Positions 33,457 to 43,151 of a stretch of 64,000 nt of DNA are shown here, in pieces (the first letter of the stretch is position 1; each line of letters begins with the position of its first letter). The DNA lies in NCBI GenBank assembly GCA_964484765.1, contig CAZAGI010000004.1:1-64000 (forward strand). Reading direction: 5' to 3'. Below the pieces are notes generated by a model that ran no database searches, was not told where the DNA came from, and worked only from the letters and a program-made list of their open reading frames with translations. The position numbers were made by a program, and so were the translations under genes. The stretch is from DSVQ01 sp964484765. GTDB taxonomy: Bacteria > Planctomycetota > Planctomycetia > Planctomycetales > Planctomycetaceae.

Positions 33457-34907
33457 CTCCCCGTGCACAACCCATTTACGAACCATTCTCTGTTTTTGCT
33501 CGGCTGCAAGTCATTGGAAGCGAGTGACTTGCTAATTCCCGTCTGGTTCGGGGGGGAGCGCGAATCAACGGTTTACGGAAAACCCGTCGCATCCGGTTAA
33601 CGGAAACAGAGAGCGCCGCGAGAATGCGCGCATTCTCTATCCCGTCTGCGAGGCGCTGTGATCCGGCACGATCGGCATGACTGGGGCATTCCGCGTCAAC
33701 CCATGGCCCGGGACGGCGCTCAGGCTTTACCAGACCCACTGCCGGGGTGCAAAAAGGAAGCCATCTTCTATGCTGCCAATGTCTTTCCGATTGTACCGCG
33801 ATGAAGAACCTCTACCAACGTTTGCTGCTGTTGATCGCCGGGGTGACCCAGCGGGAACTGGCCCGACACGTCCGCTACTTGAAAATCGAGAACGAAATCC
33901 TCCGCAGCAAACTTCCGAAGCGTGTCCCGGTGACGCTGAAGGAACAGAACCGGTTGGTGAAACTTGGCGCCAAGCTGGGCAGGGCGCTGGGCGAACTGGT
34001 GACGATCGTGCATCCCGACACGCTGCGACGGTGGATCCGGGAATCGAAGGCGTCAGCCAAAAAGAAACCTGCCCCCAAGGGACGCCCACGGACGCAGGAA
34101 CAGATTCGCGAACTGATCCTGAAACTGGCCCGGGAGAATGACTGGGGTTACAGCCGAATCTTGGGGGAACTTCGCAAACTCGGAATCCAAGCGATCTCTC
34201 GGAACACGGTGAAGAACATCCTGAAGGCCAACGGGCTCGATCCGGGGCCGAAGCGGGGTGCAGGTACTTGGGACGAGTTCCTGAAGATCCATGCGGCCAC
34301 GCTGTGGCAGTGTGATTTCTATGCAAAGAAGGTGCTGACGCTCAAAGGATTCCGGGATCTTTATCTGCTGATCTTCCTGCACGTGGAGACGCGGCGGGTG
34401 TTTATCGCGCCCGCCACGTATCACCCGAACGAAGCGTGGGTCAAACAGCAGGCTGAAGCCTTTCTTGAGCATGCGAAAGAAGCCAGGCTGGGAACGGCGA
34501 TGGTGATGCATGACCGGGACACGAAGTTCACAGCGTCGTTCGACGAGGTGCTGAGGGCCGGAGACGTGCAGGTCCAGAAAACGGCATACCGGTCGCCGAA
34601 CACTGTGGCGTTCGTGGAACGGTTTATCCAAACGTTGCAGCAAGAGTGCCTGGATTACTTCGTGGTGTTCGGCGAACGGCACATGAATCATCTGGTTTCC
34701 GAGATGGTTGACCACTACCACGAGGAGCGGCCGCACCAGGCCAAAGAGAACGATCCGCTCATTCATCCCTCGACGGAACCGCCGAAGAAGAAGCCGAAGG
34801 GGCGGAAGGCGGCCGCGCCGCCACCGGACGTCGTGTCGATCGGCGAAATCAGGTGCCGGCAGCGATTGGGCGGTCTGCTGAAGCACTATAGTCGGAAGGC
34901 GGCTTGA
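33457..34907 (+). mobile_element. IS copy with intact DDE transposase, left end present
   Basis: The left end begins CTCCCCGTGCACAACCC at 33457, as at 4415 and 23780, followed by a 340-bp leader and the transposase. I could not find the right end (TTTTTGCACAGGG type) after 34907, so the right boundary is unresolved or lost. A hairpin without a T run (GACGGTAG/CTACCGTC, 34909-34932) follows the gene. Confidence 0.7.
33801..34907 (+). CDS. IS transposase with integrase core (rve/DDE), second intact copy
   Basis: This 368-residue paralogue of the gene at 9065 has the same start (MKNLYQRLLL), the triad in WQCDFYA, MHDRDTKF and QTLQQECLDYF, and the LLKHYSRKAA terminus. No disruption is visible. 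The second triad region reads HDRDTKF instead of HDLDTKF; both keep the Asp. Confidence 0.9.
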   Translation: MKNLYQRLLLLIAGVTQRELARHVRYLKIENEILRSKLPKRVPVTLKEQNRLVKLGAKLGRALGELVTIVHPDTLRRWIRESKASAKKKPAPKGRPRTQEQIRELILKLARENDWGYSRILGELRKLGIQAISRNTVKNILKANGLDPGPKRGAGTWDEFLKIHAATLWQCDFYAKKVLTLKGFRDLYLLIFLHVETRRVFIAPATYHPNEAWVKQQAEAFLEHAKEARLGTAMVMHDRDTKFTASFDEVLRAGDVQVQKTAYRSPNTVAFVERFIQTLQQECLDYFVVFGERHMNHLVSEMVDHYHEERPHQAKENDPLIHPSTEPPKKKPKGRKAAAPPPDVVSIGEIRCRQRLGGLLKHYSRKAA

Positions 34908-35077
34908 CGGTAGCGACACTCGCCTACCGTCGGGTTACGCGAAAGATTGATCGGCGGTGACTCGGCCCCGCAAGCGAGCGAGTCGAGTGATACAATCTCC
35001 CGCACCATCCTAGCGTTAAGTCATTTCGAGCAAGTGACGGCAAGGATTCACTCCCCTTCTAGGGATTGCTGACCTCC

Positions 35078-37741
35078 ATGCCGACCGCCGTTCTTCCCAA
35101 ACACGTCCTTGCTACGATTCACCGCGAGAAGCCGCAGATTCAGGTTTCGCGCGTGGTGGTCGAAGCGGCAACGATGGACGCCGCGCCGCTCCTGGCTCGG
35201 TTGGCGACTCGTTCCTCGGGCCTGACAGTCGAGGAAGCCGCCGGGCGTCTAGCCGAGCATGGGCCAAACGTGCTTGCCAAGGACCAGCGGCCTGGCATGG
35301 CCCGACTTGTCTGGCGCGCAGCCATCAATCCGCTCGTCCTATTGCTGACGGTGTTGGCCTGCATTTCGTTCGCGACCGGTGATATCCGCGCCGGATTTGT
35401 CATGTCGCTGATGATCGTGCTAGGCGTGGGGTTGAAACTCGTCCAGGAGGCCAGGGCCGACAGTGCAGCCGCCAAACTCCGGGCCATGATTTCCGTCACG
35501 GCCACCGTTCTCCGTGACGGCCAGCCTCTGGAAGTTCCGGTATCTCAGCTCGTTCCGGGCGACGTGGTCCAACTCGCCGCGGGAGACATGATTCCCGCTG
35601 ACATACGCATCATTGCGGCTAAGGATCTGTTCGTAACTCAGGGATCACTGACTGGCGAGAGTTTCCCGGTCGAGAAATTCGAGGTCGAGAGGAACGCGCA
35701 GACAACCGTTCCCGTGGAACTCACCAGCATCGCGTTTCTGGGCACCAGCGTGGCAAGTGGTTCCGCCACCGGGGTGGTCGTGACCACCGGGGGGGCGACC
35801 TACCTGGGGAGCATGGCCCAGTTGGTCACACAGGCACAGGCGGAAACGGCCTTCGACAAGGGGATCGCCCAGTTCACCTGGTTGATGTTGCGATTCGTGC
35901 TTGTGATGGTGCCCCTCGTGTTCCTGATCAACGGGTTCACCAAAGGGAACTGGGGTGAGGCTTTTTTCTTTGCCATCGCCGTGGCGGTCGGACTGACGCC
36001 GGAGATGCTGCCGATGATCGTGGCGGTCTGCCTGTCGAAAGGCGCGCTGGCCATGAGCCGGAAGCAGGTCATCGTCAAGCGGATCAACGCCATCCAGAAC
36101 CTGGGGGCGATGGATGTCCTGTGCACGGACAAGACCGGCACCTTGACGATGGACCGCGTCATCCTGGAGCGACACTGCGATGTGGCGCTGAAGGAAAGCG
36201 ACGACGTGCTCGCGCTGGCTTACATGAACAGTCACTTCCAGACCGGTCTCAAAAACGTCCTGGATCGCGCGGTCCTGGCGCATACCGAGACGCATACGCA
36301 CGCCAAGATTCCCGAGTACGCCAAGGTGGATGAAATCCCCTTCGACTTTCAGCGCCGCATCATGTCGGTGGTGGTCCGCACGCCTGAAGACAAAGACCGC
36401 GTCATCAGCAAGGGAGCCCCCGAAGCGATCTTCCCGCGTTGCAGCAACTTTGAGCTCGATGGTCAGCACTACCCGATGGACCACGCCCACATTGAGACGC
36501 TCAAGCATGAATATGAACGGCTCTCCGCTGATGGTTTTCGGGTGCTGGCGATTGCCAGCAAGGACATCGCGCCGCGAGGAATCGTCGCGGGAGACGCGAC
36601 GCCTTACTCCCAGGCGGATGAGACCGAGCTGATCCTCAACGGCTATGTGGCGTTTCTCGATCCACCCAAAGAAACGGCCGCCAGGGCCATCCAGGCGCTC
36701 CAATCTCACGGCGTGGCGATCAAGGTGGTCACGGGGGACAACGATCTGGTGGCCCGCAAGATCTGCAAAGAAGTCGGATTATCGACCGAGTTTGTCCTGC
36801 TGGGCAGCGACGTCGAGGCGATGAGCGACGAGCAACTGGCAGAGGCCGCCTGGCAAACCACGCTGTTCGCACGAGTCTCGCCCGCGCACAAGCAGCGGAT
36901 CATTCACGCCTTGCAGTCGCGGCAGCACATCGTCGGCTTCATGGGGGACGGGATCAACGATGCTCCGGCGCTGCGGGCGGCGGACGTCGGCATCAGCGTC
37001 GATACCGCCGTCGACATTGCCAAGGAGTCGGCGGACATGATCCTGCTGGAAAAGTCGCTGATGGTCCTGGAGGCGGGCGTCGTGGAAGGGCGCAAGGTCT
37101 TCGCGAATATCCTGAAGTACGTGCGGATGGGGGCCAGCAGCAACTTCGGCAACATGTTCAGCGTCCTGGGAGCCAGTGTCTTCGTCCCTTACTTGCCAAT
37201 GGCTCCCATTCAGATCCTCGCCAACAACCTCCTTTATGATATCAGCCAGACGGCGATCCCGACCGACGAGGTCGATCCCGACCAGGTCGAAAAGCCGCGC
37301 CCGTGGGATATCCGGCAGCTGACGCGCTTCATTGTCTTCATCGGTCCCTGCTCGTCGATTTTCGACTACACCACGTTTCTTGTGATGCTATACGTCTTCC
37401 ACTGCTGGAACATCTCAACGCCCGCAGCGGCGGCTCACAGCGCGAGCCTGTTCCAGACCGGGTGGTTCGTGGAGAGCCTGCTGACACAGACGCTGATCAT
37501 CCATGTCATCCGCACGAACCGGATTCCGTTTCTCCAGAGCCGGGCGTCCTGGCCGCTGATCGTCACGTCCGCCAGCATTCTGGGAATCGGCATCGCGATC
37601 CCGTCGTCGCCCCTGGGCGGTTACCTCGGATTCACGCCGCTTCCCGCGTTGTATTGGCCGCTGCTGGCGCTGACACTGTTGAGCTACGTCGTCCTGACGC
37701 AACTGGTCAAGACGTGGCTGTTGCGCATGAAGTGGATCTGA
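35078..37741 (+). CDS. mgtA: magnesium-translocating P-type ATPase
   Basis: This 887-residue P3B-type ATPase imports Mg2+ across the inner membrane. It has the actuator TGES (LTGESFPVEKFE), the phosphorylation motif DKTGTLT (Asp near residue 350), the nucleotide-binding KGAPEAIF and the hinge GDGINDAPAL. The M4 sequence GLTPEMLPMIV is diagnostic for MgtA/MgtB. About ten membrane segments are present, including LYDISQTAIPTDEV between the last ones as in MgtA. I prefer the ATG at 35078 to the TTG at 35066. The VIT-type transporter follows 27 bp after the stop, suggesting a shared cation operon. Confidence 0.92.
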   Translation: MPTAVLPKHVLATIHREKPQIQVSRVVVEAATMDAAPLLARLATRSSGLTVEEAAGRLAEHGPNVLAKDQRPGMARLVWRAAINPLVLLLTVLACISFATGDIRAGFVMSLMIVLGVGLKLVQEARADSAAAKLRAMISVTATVLRDGQPLEVPVSQLVPGDVVQLAAGDMIPADIRIIAAKDLFVTQGSLTGESFPVEKFEVERNAQTTVPVELTSIAFLGTSVASGSATGVVVTTGGATYLGSMAQLVTQAQAETAFDKGIAQFTWLMLRFVLVMVPLVFLINGFTKGNWGEAFFFAIAVAVGLTPEMLPMIVAVCLSKGALAMSRKQVIVKRINAIQNLGAMDVLCTDKTGTLTMDRVILERHCDVALKESDDVLALAYMNSHFQTGLKNVLDRAVLAHTETHTHAKIPEYAKVDEIPFDFQRRIMSVVVRTPEDKDRVISKGAPEAIFPRCSNFELDGQHYPMDHAHIETLKHEYERLSADGFRVLAIASKDIAPRGIVAGDATPYSQADETELILNGYVAFLDPPKETAARAIQALQSHGVAIKVVTGDNDLVARKICKEVGLSTEFVLLGSDVEAMSDEQLAEAAWQTTLFARVSPAHKQRIIHALQSRQHIVGFMGDGINDAPALRAADVGISVDTAVDIAKESADMILLEKSLMVLEAGVVEGRKVFANILKYVRMGASSNFGNMFSVLGASVFVPYLPMAPIQILANNLLYDISQTAIPTDEVDPDQVEKPRPWDIRQLTRFIVFIGPCSSIFDYTTFLVMLYVFHCWNISTPAAAAHSASLFQTGWFVESLLTQTLIIHVIRTNRIPFLQSRASWPLIVTSASILGIGIAIPSSPLGGYLGFTPLPALYWPLLALTLLSYVVLTQLVKTWLLRMKWI

Positions 37742-37768
37742 CCAATCACTTACTAAGGATCAAGCCGC

Positions 37769-38464
37769 ATGTTTGTGCAACACCGAGAGCGTCACCGGAC
37801 GGATCGGATTGGCTGGTTGCGCGCTGCAGTGCTGGGAGCCAACGACGGCATTGTGTCCACGGCGAGCCTGGTCGTCGGAGTTGCCGCCGCCCATTCAACG
37901 TCGAGTGACATTCTGGTTGCAGGAGTGGCGGGGCTGGTGGCCGGTGCGATGTCGATGGCGGCCGGGGAATATGTCTCAGTAAGTTCCCAATCGGATACGG
38001 AAAAGGCCGACCTGGATCGCGAGCGAAAGGAATTGGCGACGGGGGATGAATCGGAACGGAACGAATTGGCCGCGATCTATGCGAACCGCGGGGTGGAACC
38101 GTCACTGGCCCGGCAGGTGGCCGATCAACTGATGGCTCACGACGCGCTGGCGGCCCATGCTCGGGACGAACTGGGCATCTCGGACCTGACGACCGCCAAG
38201 CCCGTTCAGGCCGCATTCGCGTCCGCGGGAACCTTTGCCATCGGTGCCGCGATGCCGCTGGTGACCGCGCTGGTCACGCCGACCGCCGCATTGATTCCCG
38301 TCGTCATCGTCACATCGATCCTGTTTCTCGCGCTTCTAGGCGGGTTTGGTGCCCACGCGGGGGGAGCCCCCGTCATGAAGGCCGCCTTCCGAGTCACTTT
38401 TTGGGGAGCGCTCGCGATGGGACTGACGGCGGGCGTGGGTGCATTATTTGGGGCTGCCGTCTGA
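37769..38464 (+). CDS. VIT/CCC1-family Fe2+/Mn2+ transporter
   Basis: This 231-residue membrane protein shows the family signature GANDGIVSTASLVVGVA in the first helix, then GAMSMAAGEYVSVSSQSDTE and a cytoplasmic charged domain (about 70-135) with ERKEL and EL repeats. Three C-terminal helices follow. The family moves ferrous iron or manganese, in bacteria most likely as an exporter. It probably shares a transcript with the upstream mgtA. Confidence 0.9.
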   Translation: MFVQHRERHRTDRIGWLRAAVLGANDGIVSTASLVVGVAAAHSTSSDILVAGVAGLVAGAMSMAAGEYVSVSSQSDTEKADLDRERKELATGDESERNELAAIYANRGVEPSLARQVADQLMAHDALAAHARDELGISDLTTAKPVQAAFASAGTFAIGAAMPLVTALVTPTAALIPVVIVTSILFLALLGGFGAHAGGAPVMKAAFRVTFWGALAMGLTAGVGALFGAAV

Positions 38465-38527
38465 CGTAGTTGTCGGAAATCGCATTCGAGAGATTCCAAA
38501 TTCTGTCCATGCTTGCGGCCACGCCTG

Positions 38528-39598
38528 TCAGACTGTTTCCTGATGCGGTGCGACCCCCTCTTGCCGTCGCCAGGCAGCCGAAATCGGATAGACCTCGCGT
38601 CGGAGACGATTGACTCCCCCCAGTGGGCGATGGTCCGCGATGGCGTGCCAGACGTTGAATGCCAGTTGCCGGCACGTCGCTTTCTGCTGCTCCGAGTCGA
38701 TCTCCTGTCGGGGCATCAGCAGAAGCGCGACCGTGCGGTACGGCGATTCACTCTCCGGCCATTCAACTGTGGCATCCTCCACCGGCATGGAGTTGGCCGA
38801 CGTTCGCAGTTGAATCTGGAACTCGAATAGCACTTGCTGCGAGCGCAAGGTTTCTTCCAGCATCAGCCGCAGCGCATCCGGTTGGGTTCCCAGCCGGGAC
38901 GCTAGATCCAACCAACTGCCAGGCAGATCCCCGGCGGGCCGGGCGCGATATTTCGCCACGAACTGGCCGAACCGAATCGGAGCCATGCTGAAGTAGGTGT
39001 TGCTCGCAGAATGCGCTGGCAAATGCCCGGCAATCTGGGCAGCGGTCAGCGCTTCACGCCAGTGCCAGTTCAGTGGATTCCAGTCACCACCCGTCAGTCC
39101 CTCGGCAACGGTCACCAGCGGATTGTCATCGGCCGAGACCAGGACCTTTTCCAGTCGCAGGAAGTCCTTCACGTTTCGGGCCAAGAAAATGGGATGGTTC
39201 ACCATCACGAAGTCTTGTGTCCGGCCGCTGCTATCATCCGAGGTCAGCCGGTCCCCTTCGACGTCGAAGACCTTGATCGCCAGTCCGCGACCATCGGGAA
39301 TCAAGTCCGCCTGCGGCTGGCTGGCAGAATTCGAGAACCGCACCACGGCCGAGAACGTGCGTTCGTTTTTGAACAGGCCTTGGGCCAATTCCGGTGGCAG
39401 GTTCGGAAGCACTCGAAATTCTGCCGCGGCACAACCGTGGGTTTTGACATGCACGTCGCCGTGAAAGTGCCCCGTCCTGTCGCGGTTGCGCTGGAGCAAT
39501 GCCTTCAGAGCTTGAACCACGCGGGAAATATCGTCGGATTCATCACTTGGGAGAACCTCGACGCTCTCTGCATACGGTATGGGGTCACGGTGGTCCAT
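38528..39598 (-). CDS. catalase-family heme protein (SrpA-like)
   Basis: This 356-residue protein matches the short catalase-related family: HFHGDVHVKTHGCAAAEFRV with the distal His, RFSNSASQPQADLIPDGRGLAIKVF, TQDFVMVNHPIFLARNVKDF and PIRFGQFVAKYRARP. It lacks the full C-terminal domains of true catalases, and the family includes peroxidases as well as allene-oxide-like enzymes. The start at 39598 (MDHRDP) is chosen because the upstream part of the open frame runs back into unrelated sequence. It is convergent with the transporter gene; the 63-bp space may hold a terminator. Confidence 0.85.
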   Translation of the reverse strand: MDHRDPIPYAESVEVLPSDESDDISRVVQALKALLQRNRDRTGHFHGDVHVKTHGCAAAEFRVLPNLPPELAQGLFKNERTFSAVVRFSNSASQPQADLIPDGRGLAIKVFDVEGDRLTSDDSSGRTQDFVMVNHPIFLARNVKDFLRLEKVLVSADDNPLVTVAEGLTGGDWNPLNWHWREALTAAQIAGHLPAHSASNTYFSMAPIRFGQFVAKYRARPAGDLPGSWLDLASRLGTQPDALRLMLEETLRSQQVLFEFQIQLRTSANSMPVEDATVEWPESESPYRTVALLLMPRQEIDSEQQKATCRQLAFNVWHAIADHRPLGGVNRLRREVYPISAAWRRQEGVAPHQETV

Positions 39599-39734
39599 CG
39601 GCGTCTCGACATCTTGAGTATTTATCCCCGTTCTGATCAGCACAGATGAAGAGTATAAGCGATTGCTTCCTCGGAACGTGCTTGGTTGGAACCGCGAAGA
39701 ACTTGTGCCCCAGGATCCTGCGATCAATTCATCC

Positions 39735-39975
39735 TCAAATCGCCACGCCACCTGGCACTCGCCCGGCGACCTTCAGCAGGTCGGCCTTCACGTAGACGAT
39801 CTGGTGCTCGCGGTGCCATTCGCTGAGGAAAAAGTACTTCAGGCGATTGGCCTGGAACCGGACGGGGCAGTCGATGAAGCGGTTCTGGTCGGCGCGGGTG
39901 TAGTACCAGAACGAGTTCGAGTTCCAGAACGAGACCTGCATCGGGTCTTGGAACGCGCCTCGGCCATCGGTGCTG
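39735..39975 (-). pseudogene. 3' fragment of a glycosyltransferase/methyltransferase paralogue
   Basis: The frame reads VSFWNSNSFWYYTRADQNRF and ends KVAGRVPGGVAI, the same C-terminus as the gene at 2648-3868. Nucleotide identity over about 230 bp is high (around 90% by eye). Similarity breaks near 39975. The start and catalytic parts are absent, so this is a relic of a second copy, and both copies end in the same way. Confidence 0.8.
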
Positions 39976-40011
39976 AGGGGGCTGCGAATGTACTCCGTAA
40001 CACCCCCGCCG

Positions 40012-40257
40012 TCAGAAGATCGAACTGATGTCGTCCACGTGCGCCGTGTTTCGCCGGTAGCTCAGATACGTTTCGATCTCCGCCACCAAGTCTTTAAGCG
40101 CGGCCTCGGCGATCTCCACGTCACGCAGCATCCGGTCATGCTGGGGGAACTGTGTAGCAATCATGCGGGACTTCAACTTCCGGATGTAATGCAGCTTCGG
40201 GCGCAGGGATCGACGGAGTTTCGTCAGTTGCTCGAATGTTAGATCCTGTGCTTGCAT
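40012..40257 (-). CDS. small hypothetical helical protein
   Basis: This 81-residue charged protein (MQAQDLTFEQLTKLRRSLRP, EIAEAALKDLVAEIETYL) is predicted to be largely helical. I do not recognise its family. It starts the minus-strand accessory region beside the glycosyltransferase fragment. The gap 40258-40540 shows no gene. Confidence 0.5.
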   Translation of the reverse strand: MQAQDLTFEQLTKLRRSLRPKLHYIRKLKSRMIATQFPQHDRMLRDVEIAEAALKDLVAEIETYLSYRRNTAHVDDISSIF

Positions 40258-40540
40258 TCGCGCCCCCGTCTCTCCCCGACTAGGGCTCGAAGAGACACCC
40301 GAATTCGCATTCAGCACAAGAACACGTCTACATTTCCAGAGTCTACGGCGTTTTTTCTCTCTCTGCAATCTTTGCGACTATTCGCAGATCACAGTATGTT
40401 TTCGGTTCATGGCACGGGGTTTCGGTGCAGCGTGCACCAATTCTGATTTGGTGCATTGAGAACCGATCCGGACCTCTAACGTCTTGGCTGTCGGGTCCCC
40501 TCTCATACGGCTTGGTTCAGAGTTGCCATTTTCACAGCAC

Positions 40541-41296
40541 TCAGTCGGACTGCTCTTTCAGGTTTGAGGGCAACTCCTGCTCCGGGAACGGTTCGGGCAA
40601 GCCCATATTCCTCAGCTCGCTCACAATTGCGTTGTAATTCTCTCGCCACGCCGATCTTAAATGCTCTTCCAAATCAAAGAAACCGTCGGGCACATAGAGG
40701 TACTTCGACTGCTTCATGAGGCATCGGCGATAACCAAATACAAACACGCTCTTTCCCATTGAACGAACGGCTTCCACAGCAGGAAGGAAGTCGGCGTCGC
40801 TCGTGAACAATGCGCAGAAGTCGAATAAATCCGCCGCGGCGTCTGAAATCATCCTCGTTGCCAGTGCGATGTCGCACCCTTTTGGCTTGTCCATAATCTG
40901 TGACTCATAAAGCAACTGTGCCCGCTGTTTCTGCCTGTCTTTCAGCTCGAGGACGATAGTCGGCTCAAACCCGTACTGACGGACTTTAACCGCAACGTCG
41001 TTTATTCCCTTCAGGTCACCTGCGAACGATCCAACATGGACGGCACGCCCTATGTGCATGTTCGGAATTACGTAGCTGATTCTGTGCACCCACTCGACGT
41101 CCCAAAAGACGTGAGCGAGGGGGTCGTGCACGAATTTTTTTCCACCTGCTCGCGGAAAGCGTATCGTGCTTTACAGCGGCATTTGCGTCCGCGCAAGCGT
41201 CTCTTGAATCTTTTCGAATCCAAACACTTGTCTAATGACGTCGTTCGATCGCATGAAGTGATTCTCAGCGTCGACGAAAATGTAACCGCGGCTCAT
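40541..41296 (-). pseudogene. NYN-domain (LabA-like) RNase, interrupted by in-frame TAA
   Basis: The N-terminal part reads GYIFVDAENHFMRS, the first catalytic Asp site of NYN/PIN-like nucleases. The C-terminal part has the family sequence VFWDVEWVHRISYVIPNMHI, GSFAGDLKGINDVAVK, CDIALATRMI and LFTSDADFLPAVEAVRSMGK, with the other acidic residues. The two parts are in the same frame, separated only by a TAA at 41171-41173. An intact protein would have about 251 residues. The start at 41296 is an ATG just before the first motif. The alternative start of the C-terminal part is a GTG at 41131. Confidence 0.75.
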
Positions 41297-41343
41297 TGTC
41301 CGTCTCAGAAAAATGTGTGGTCCAAACAGAACGCGGCAGATTG

Positions 41344-41865
41344 CTACTTGAACATAGATCGTAGCCATAGAACCGCATCGCCCTTATCTTCGAATCGCCG
41401 GTGTTCCGGTGAGTAAGGCGATCGCACCTCACAACTCTGAAAAGTGGAAAGGTCTGGAAGTGCAACGTAACTCCGCTGCTGATGGTACAACGCTTCGAAT
41501 CGGCTGGGTTCGCGACGGTTTTTCATGATCATGTCGTTATGCAAGTTGTTAGCGCACGCCAGAACGTCGATGTTGATGAATATCCAGTGCAGTTGAACAT
41601 CGGGCAAAAAGTCTCTGCAAAAACGCTGGAATTCTACACGGAATGGCTCGTGTGTGAGGTGGGTTTCGTCGATCACGCAATCTTCGTTTCGGTATAACCG
41701 TGCCACGACCTCGCCGAGGCATTTGTGTCCTGCGCGTTTCGAGTCATCGTGATGAGTTAACGTCGCATCTGAAAAACCTTTACAACCATACTGTTGGGCC
41801 AGTTCCTTACGCAGAACGGTTTTGCCAGATCCCGCCATTCCAACGATGATTGTGAGTTTAGGCAT
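41344..41865 (-). CDS. P-loop polynucleotide-kinase-like protein
   Basis: This 173-residue protein starts MPKLTIIVGMAGSGKTVLRK (Walker A GMAGSGKT). It has the later acidic CVIDETHLT segment and VQLHWIFINIDVLACANNLHND, a layout of zeta-toxin and T4-Pnkp-like kinases. The substrate (5'-hydroxyl polynucleotide, or a small molecule) cannot be told. It lies 47 bp upstream of the NYN nuclease-like gene on the same strand, a pairing that suggests RNA cutting and end healing; that is inference. Confidence 0.65.
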   Translation of the reverse strand: MPKLTIIVGMAGSGKTVLRKELAQQYGCKGFSDATLTHHDDSKRAGHKCLGEVVARLYRNEDCVIDETHLTHEPFRVEFQRFCRDFLPDVQLHWIFINIDVLACANNLHNDMIMKNRREPSRFEALYHQQRSYVALPDLSTFQSCEVRSPYSPEHRRFEDKGDAVLWLRSMFK

Positions 41866-41934
41866 CTTGCGCCCTTCGATGTGGTGTTTTGCAAACGGAC
41901 CATGGCAGCACGATACAACCGGGGTCGGGAATCG

Positions 41935-42540
41935 TCAGTCGTAAGCCGCATTGAGGCGAGCCCGCCGACGGTAGACGGCCCCACGGGTCCGCCCCGTCTG
42001 TTTGACCACCTCGCTGACAGACAATGTTCTGACGGCTTCGTCTTCTTCAGGTGTCCAGGCACGAACGCCACGGCCTTCACGCATGGCGTCGAGAACGTGC
42101 TGCGGTCGCGGTTTGCCGATCTTCTTGGCCGCGATCTTCCGGGAGCGTTCCGGCGTCGTGTAATCGATTAGGGAGCGTCCGGCGTTCAGATGCGGGGTCA
42201 ACTTCTGCTGTCGGAGCCGTCTCGCACCCGGCGTCTTCTGGTCGATCCCCAGCAGTCCGCGCCACTTGCTGACCGTCTGAGCTGTGATTCCCCAATGGTG
42301 ACAGATGGCCGTTGCCGATTCCGTGCTGAGTGCTTCGAGCAGTCCTGCAAAGATCACAAGCCCCGGTTTCAGGTTGCCGTCAAGTGCCCCCATGGGCCAA
42401 GGGATCGGTGCGGCTGACGTTCGGGTAATGATCACATCGCCGCGAATGGCATCGGTAACCGTCTGGCCGTATTCGTACTGCGGAGTGAGATAGGCGCCAA
42501 GCAGGGCGATGGATAACGGGTCCGGTGGTTGCTTTGCCAT
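41935..42540 (-). CDS. HTH/SANT-like DNA-binding protein of the element
   Basis: This 201-residue protein has two likely DNA-binding segments: CHHWGITAQTVSKWRGLLGI (about 90-110) and the SANT/Myb-like RAWTPEEDEAVRTLSVSEVV followed by RTRGAVYRRRARL. No catalytic motif is seen. Similar proteins occur as phage-type genes in planctomycetes, but I cannot name a family. It belongs to the minus-strand block starting at 43816. Confidence 0.6.
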   Translation of the reverse strand: MAKQPPDPLSIALLGAYLTPQYEYGQTVTDAIRGDVIITRTSAAPIPWPMGALDGNLKPGLVIFAGLLEALSTESATAICHHWGITAQTVSKWRGLLGIDQKTPGARRLRQQKLTPHLNAGRSLIDYTTPERSRKIAAKKIGKPRPQHVLDAMREGRGVRAWTPEEDEAVRTLSVSEVVKQTGRTRGAVYRRRARLNAAYD

Positions 42541-42552
42541 GGATCCGCCTAC

Positions 42553-42822
42553 TCATTCACCGCCGTACACAAACCGGTTCCGCTCGTCCGTCCGGCAGGT
42601 AAACTCCCGCCCGCACTTATCGCACCTGTAACCGTATCGGCTGAGGTTCCGGGTGTAGGGATGATGGCACCGGGGACACGGTGGAGAAGCCCCGGCGGTG
42701 TCGAGAGGCGTTCCGGTGGCTCCAATGGCGATCACATTCCAGTAGACGAGACCAGCTGCAGCCATTCCGCCGCCGATCAGCGCGGCCACGATCGCCAGAC
42801 TGCCCACGAGCCCCCGCATCAC
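42553..42822 (-). CDS. small membrane protein with zinc ribbon
   Basis: This 89-residue protein has a hydrophobic N-terminal helix (GLVGSLAIVAALIGGGMAAA) and a C-terminal zinc ribbon with two pairs, CPRCHHP and CDKCGREFTC. Its start overlaps the stop of the upstream gene by 4 bp (ATGA), which means coupling. The function is unknown. Confidence 0.65.
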   Translation of the reverse strand: MMRGLVGSLAIVAALIGGGMAAAGLVYWNVIAIGATGTPLDTAGASPPCPRCHHPYTRNLSRYGYRCDKCGREFTCRTDERNRFVYGGE

Positions 42823-43151
42823 GCTTCCAGCTGACTGAGGAACAAACCAACCTCAAACGCCGTGGCGCGATTATTCGCCGGGTTCGGATCGATGATCACG
42901 AGTTCCAACTGATCACGATAGCGGCGAATGAAGTTCGCCAGTTGCACTGGGCTCGGGATGAGAATGATTCCGGCCGCAACTCCTTCAGCCTCCATGAACC
43001 GTTCCGCGAATAGCGTCTCCGTGAAGTGTGGCAACGCCGGTCGACCGTTTACCATTCGCACCGCGACTTGTTCCGACTGGCCCTCTGTCGGCGGTTGCCC
43101 GATGAGGAACGCGGGATAGGTCATCAGGTACGGGTCGGAATCCATGCTCAC
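42819..43151 (-). CDS. hypothetical protein of the element
   Basis: This 110-residue soluble protein (FLIGQPPTEGQSEQVAVRMV, IILIPSPVQLANFIRRYRDQ) has no motif I recognise. It overlaps its neighbours by 4 bp on each side, so it belongs to the SRAP-containing operon. Confidence 0.6.
   Translation of the reverse strand: MSMDSDPYLMTYPAFLIGQPPTEGQSEQVAVRMVNGRPALPHFTETLFAERFMEAEGVAAGIILIPSPVQLANFIRRYRDQLELVIIDPNPANNRATAFEVGLFLSQLEA

Noticed and set aside
34909..34932. 8-bp hairpin after the second transposase as terminator
   Set aside because: There is no T run on either side and the loop is 8-9 nt; it may only be part of the IS right end.
42529..42834. 101-codon plus-strand frame over the small zinc-ribbon gene
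   Set aside because: It is a shadow of the minus-strand gene, whose cysteine pairs and overlap with its neighbour support it.
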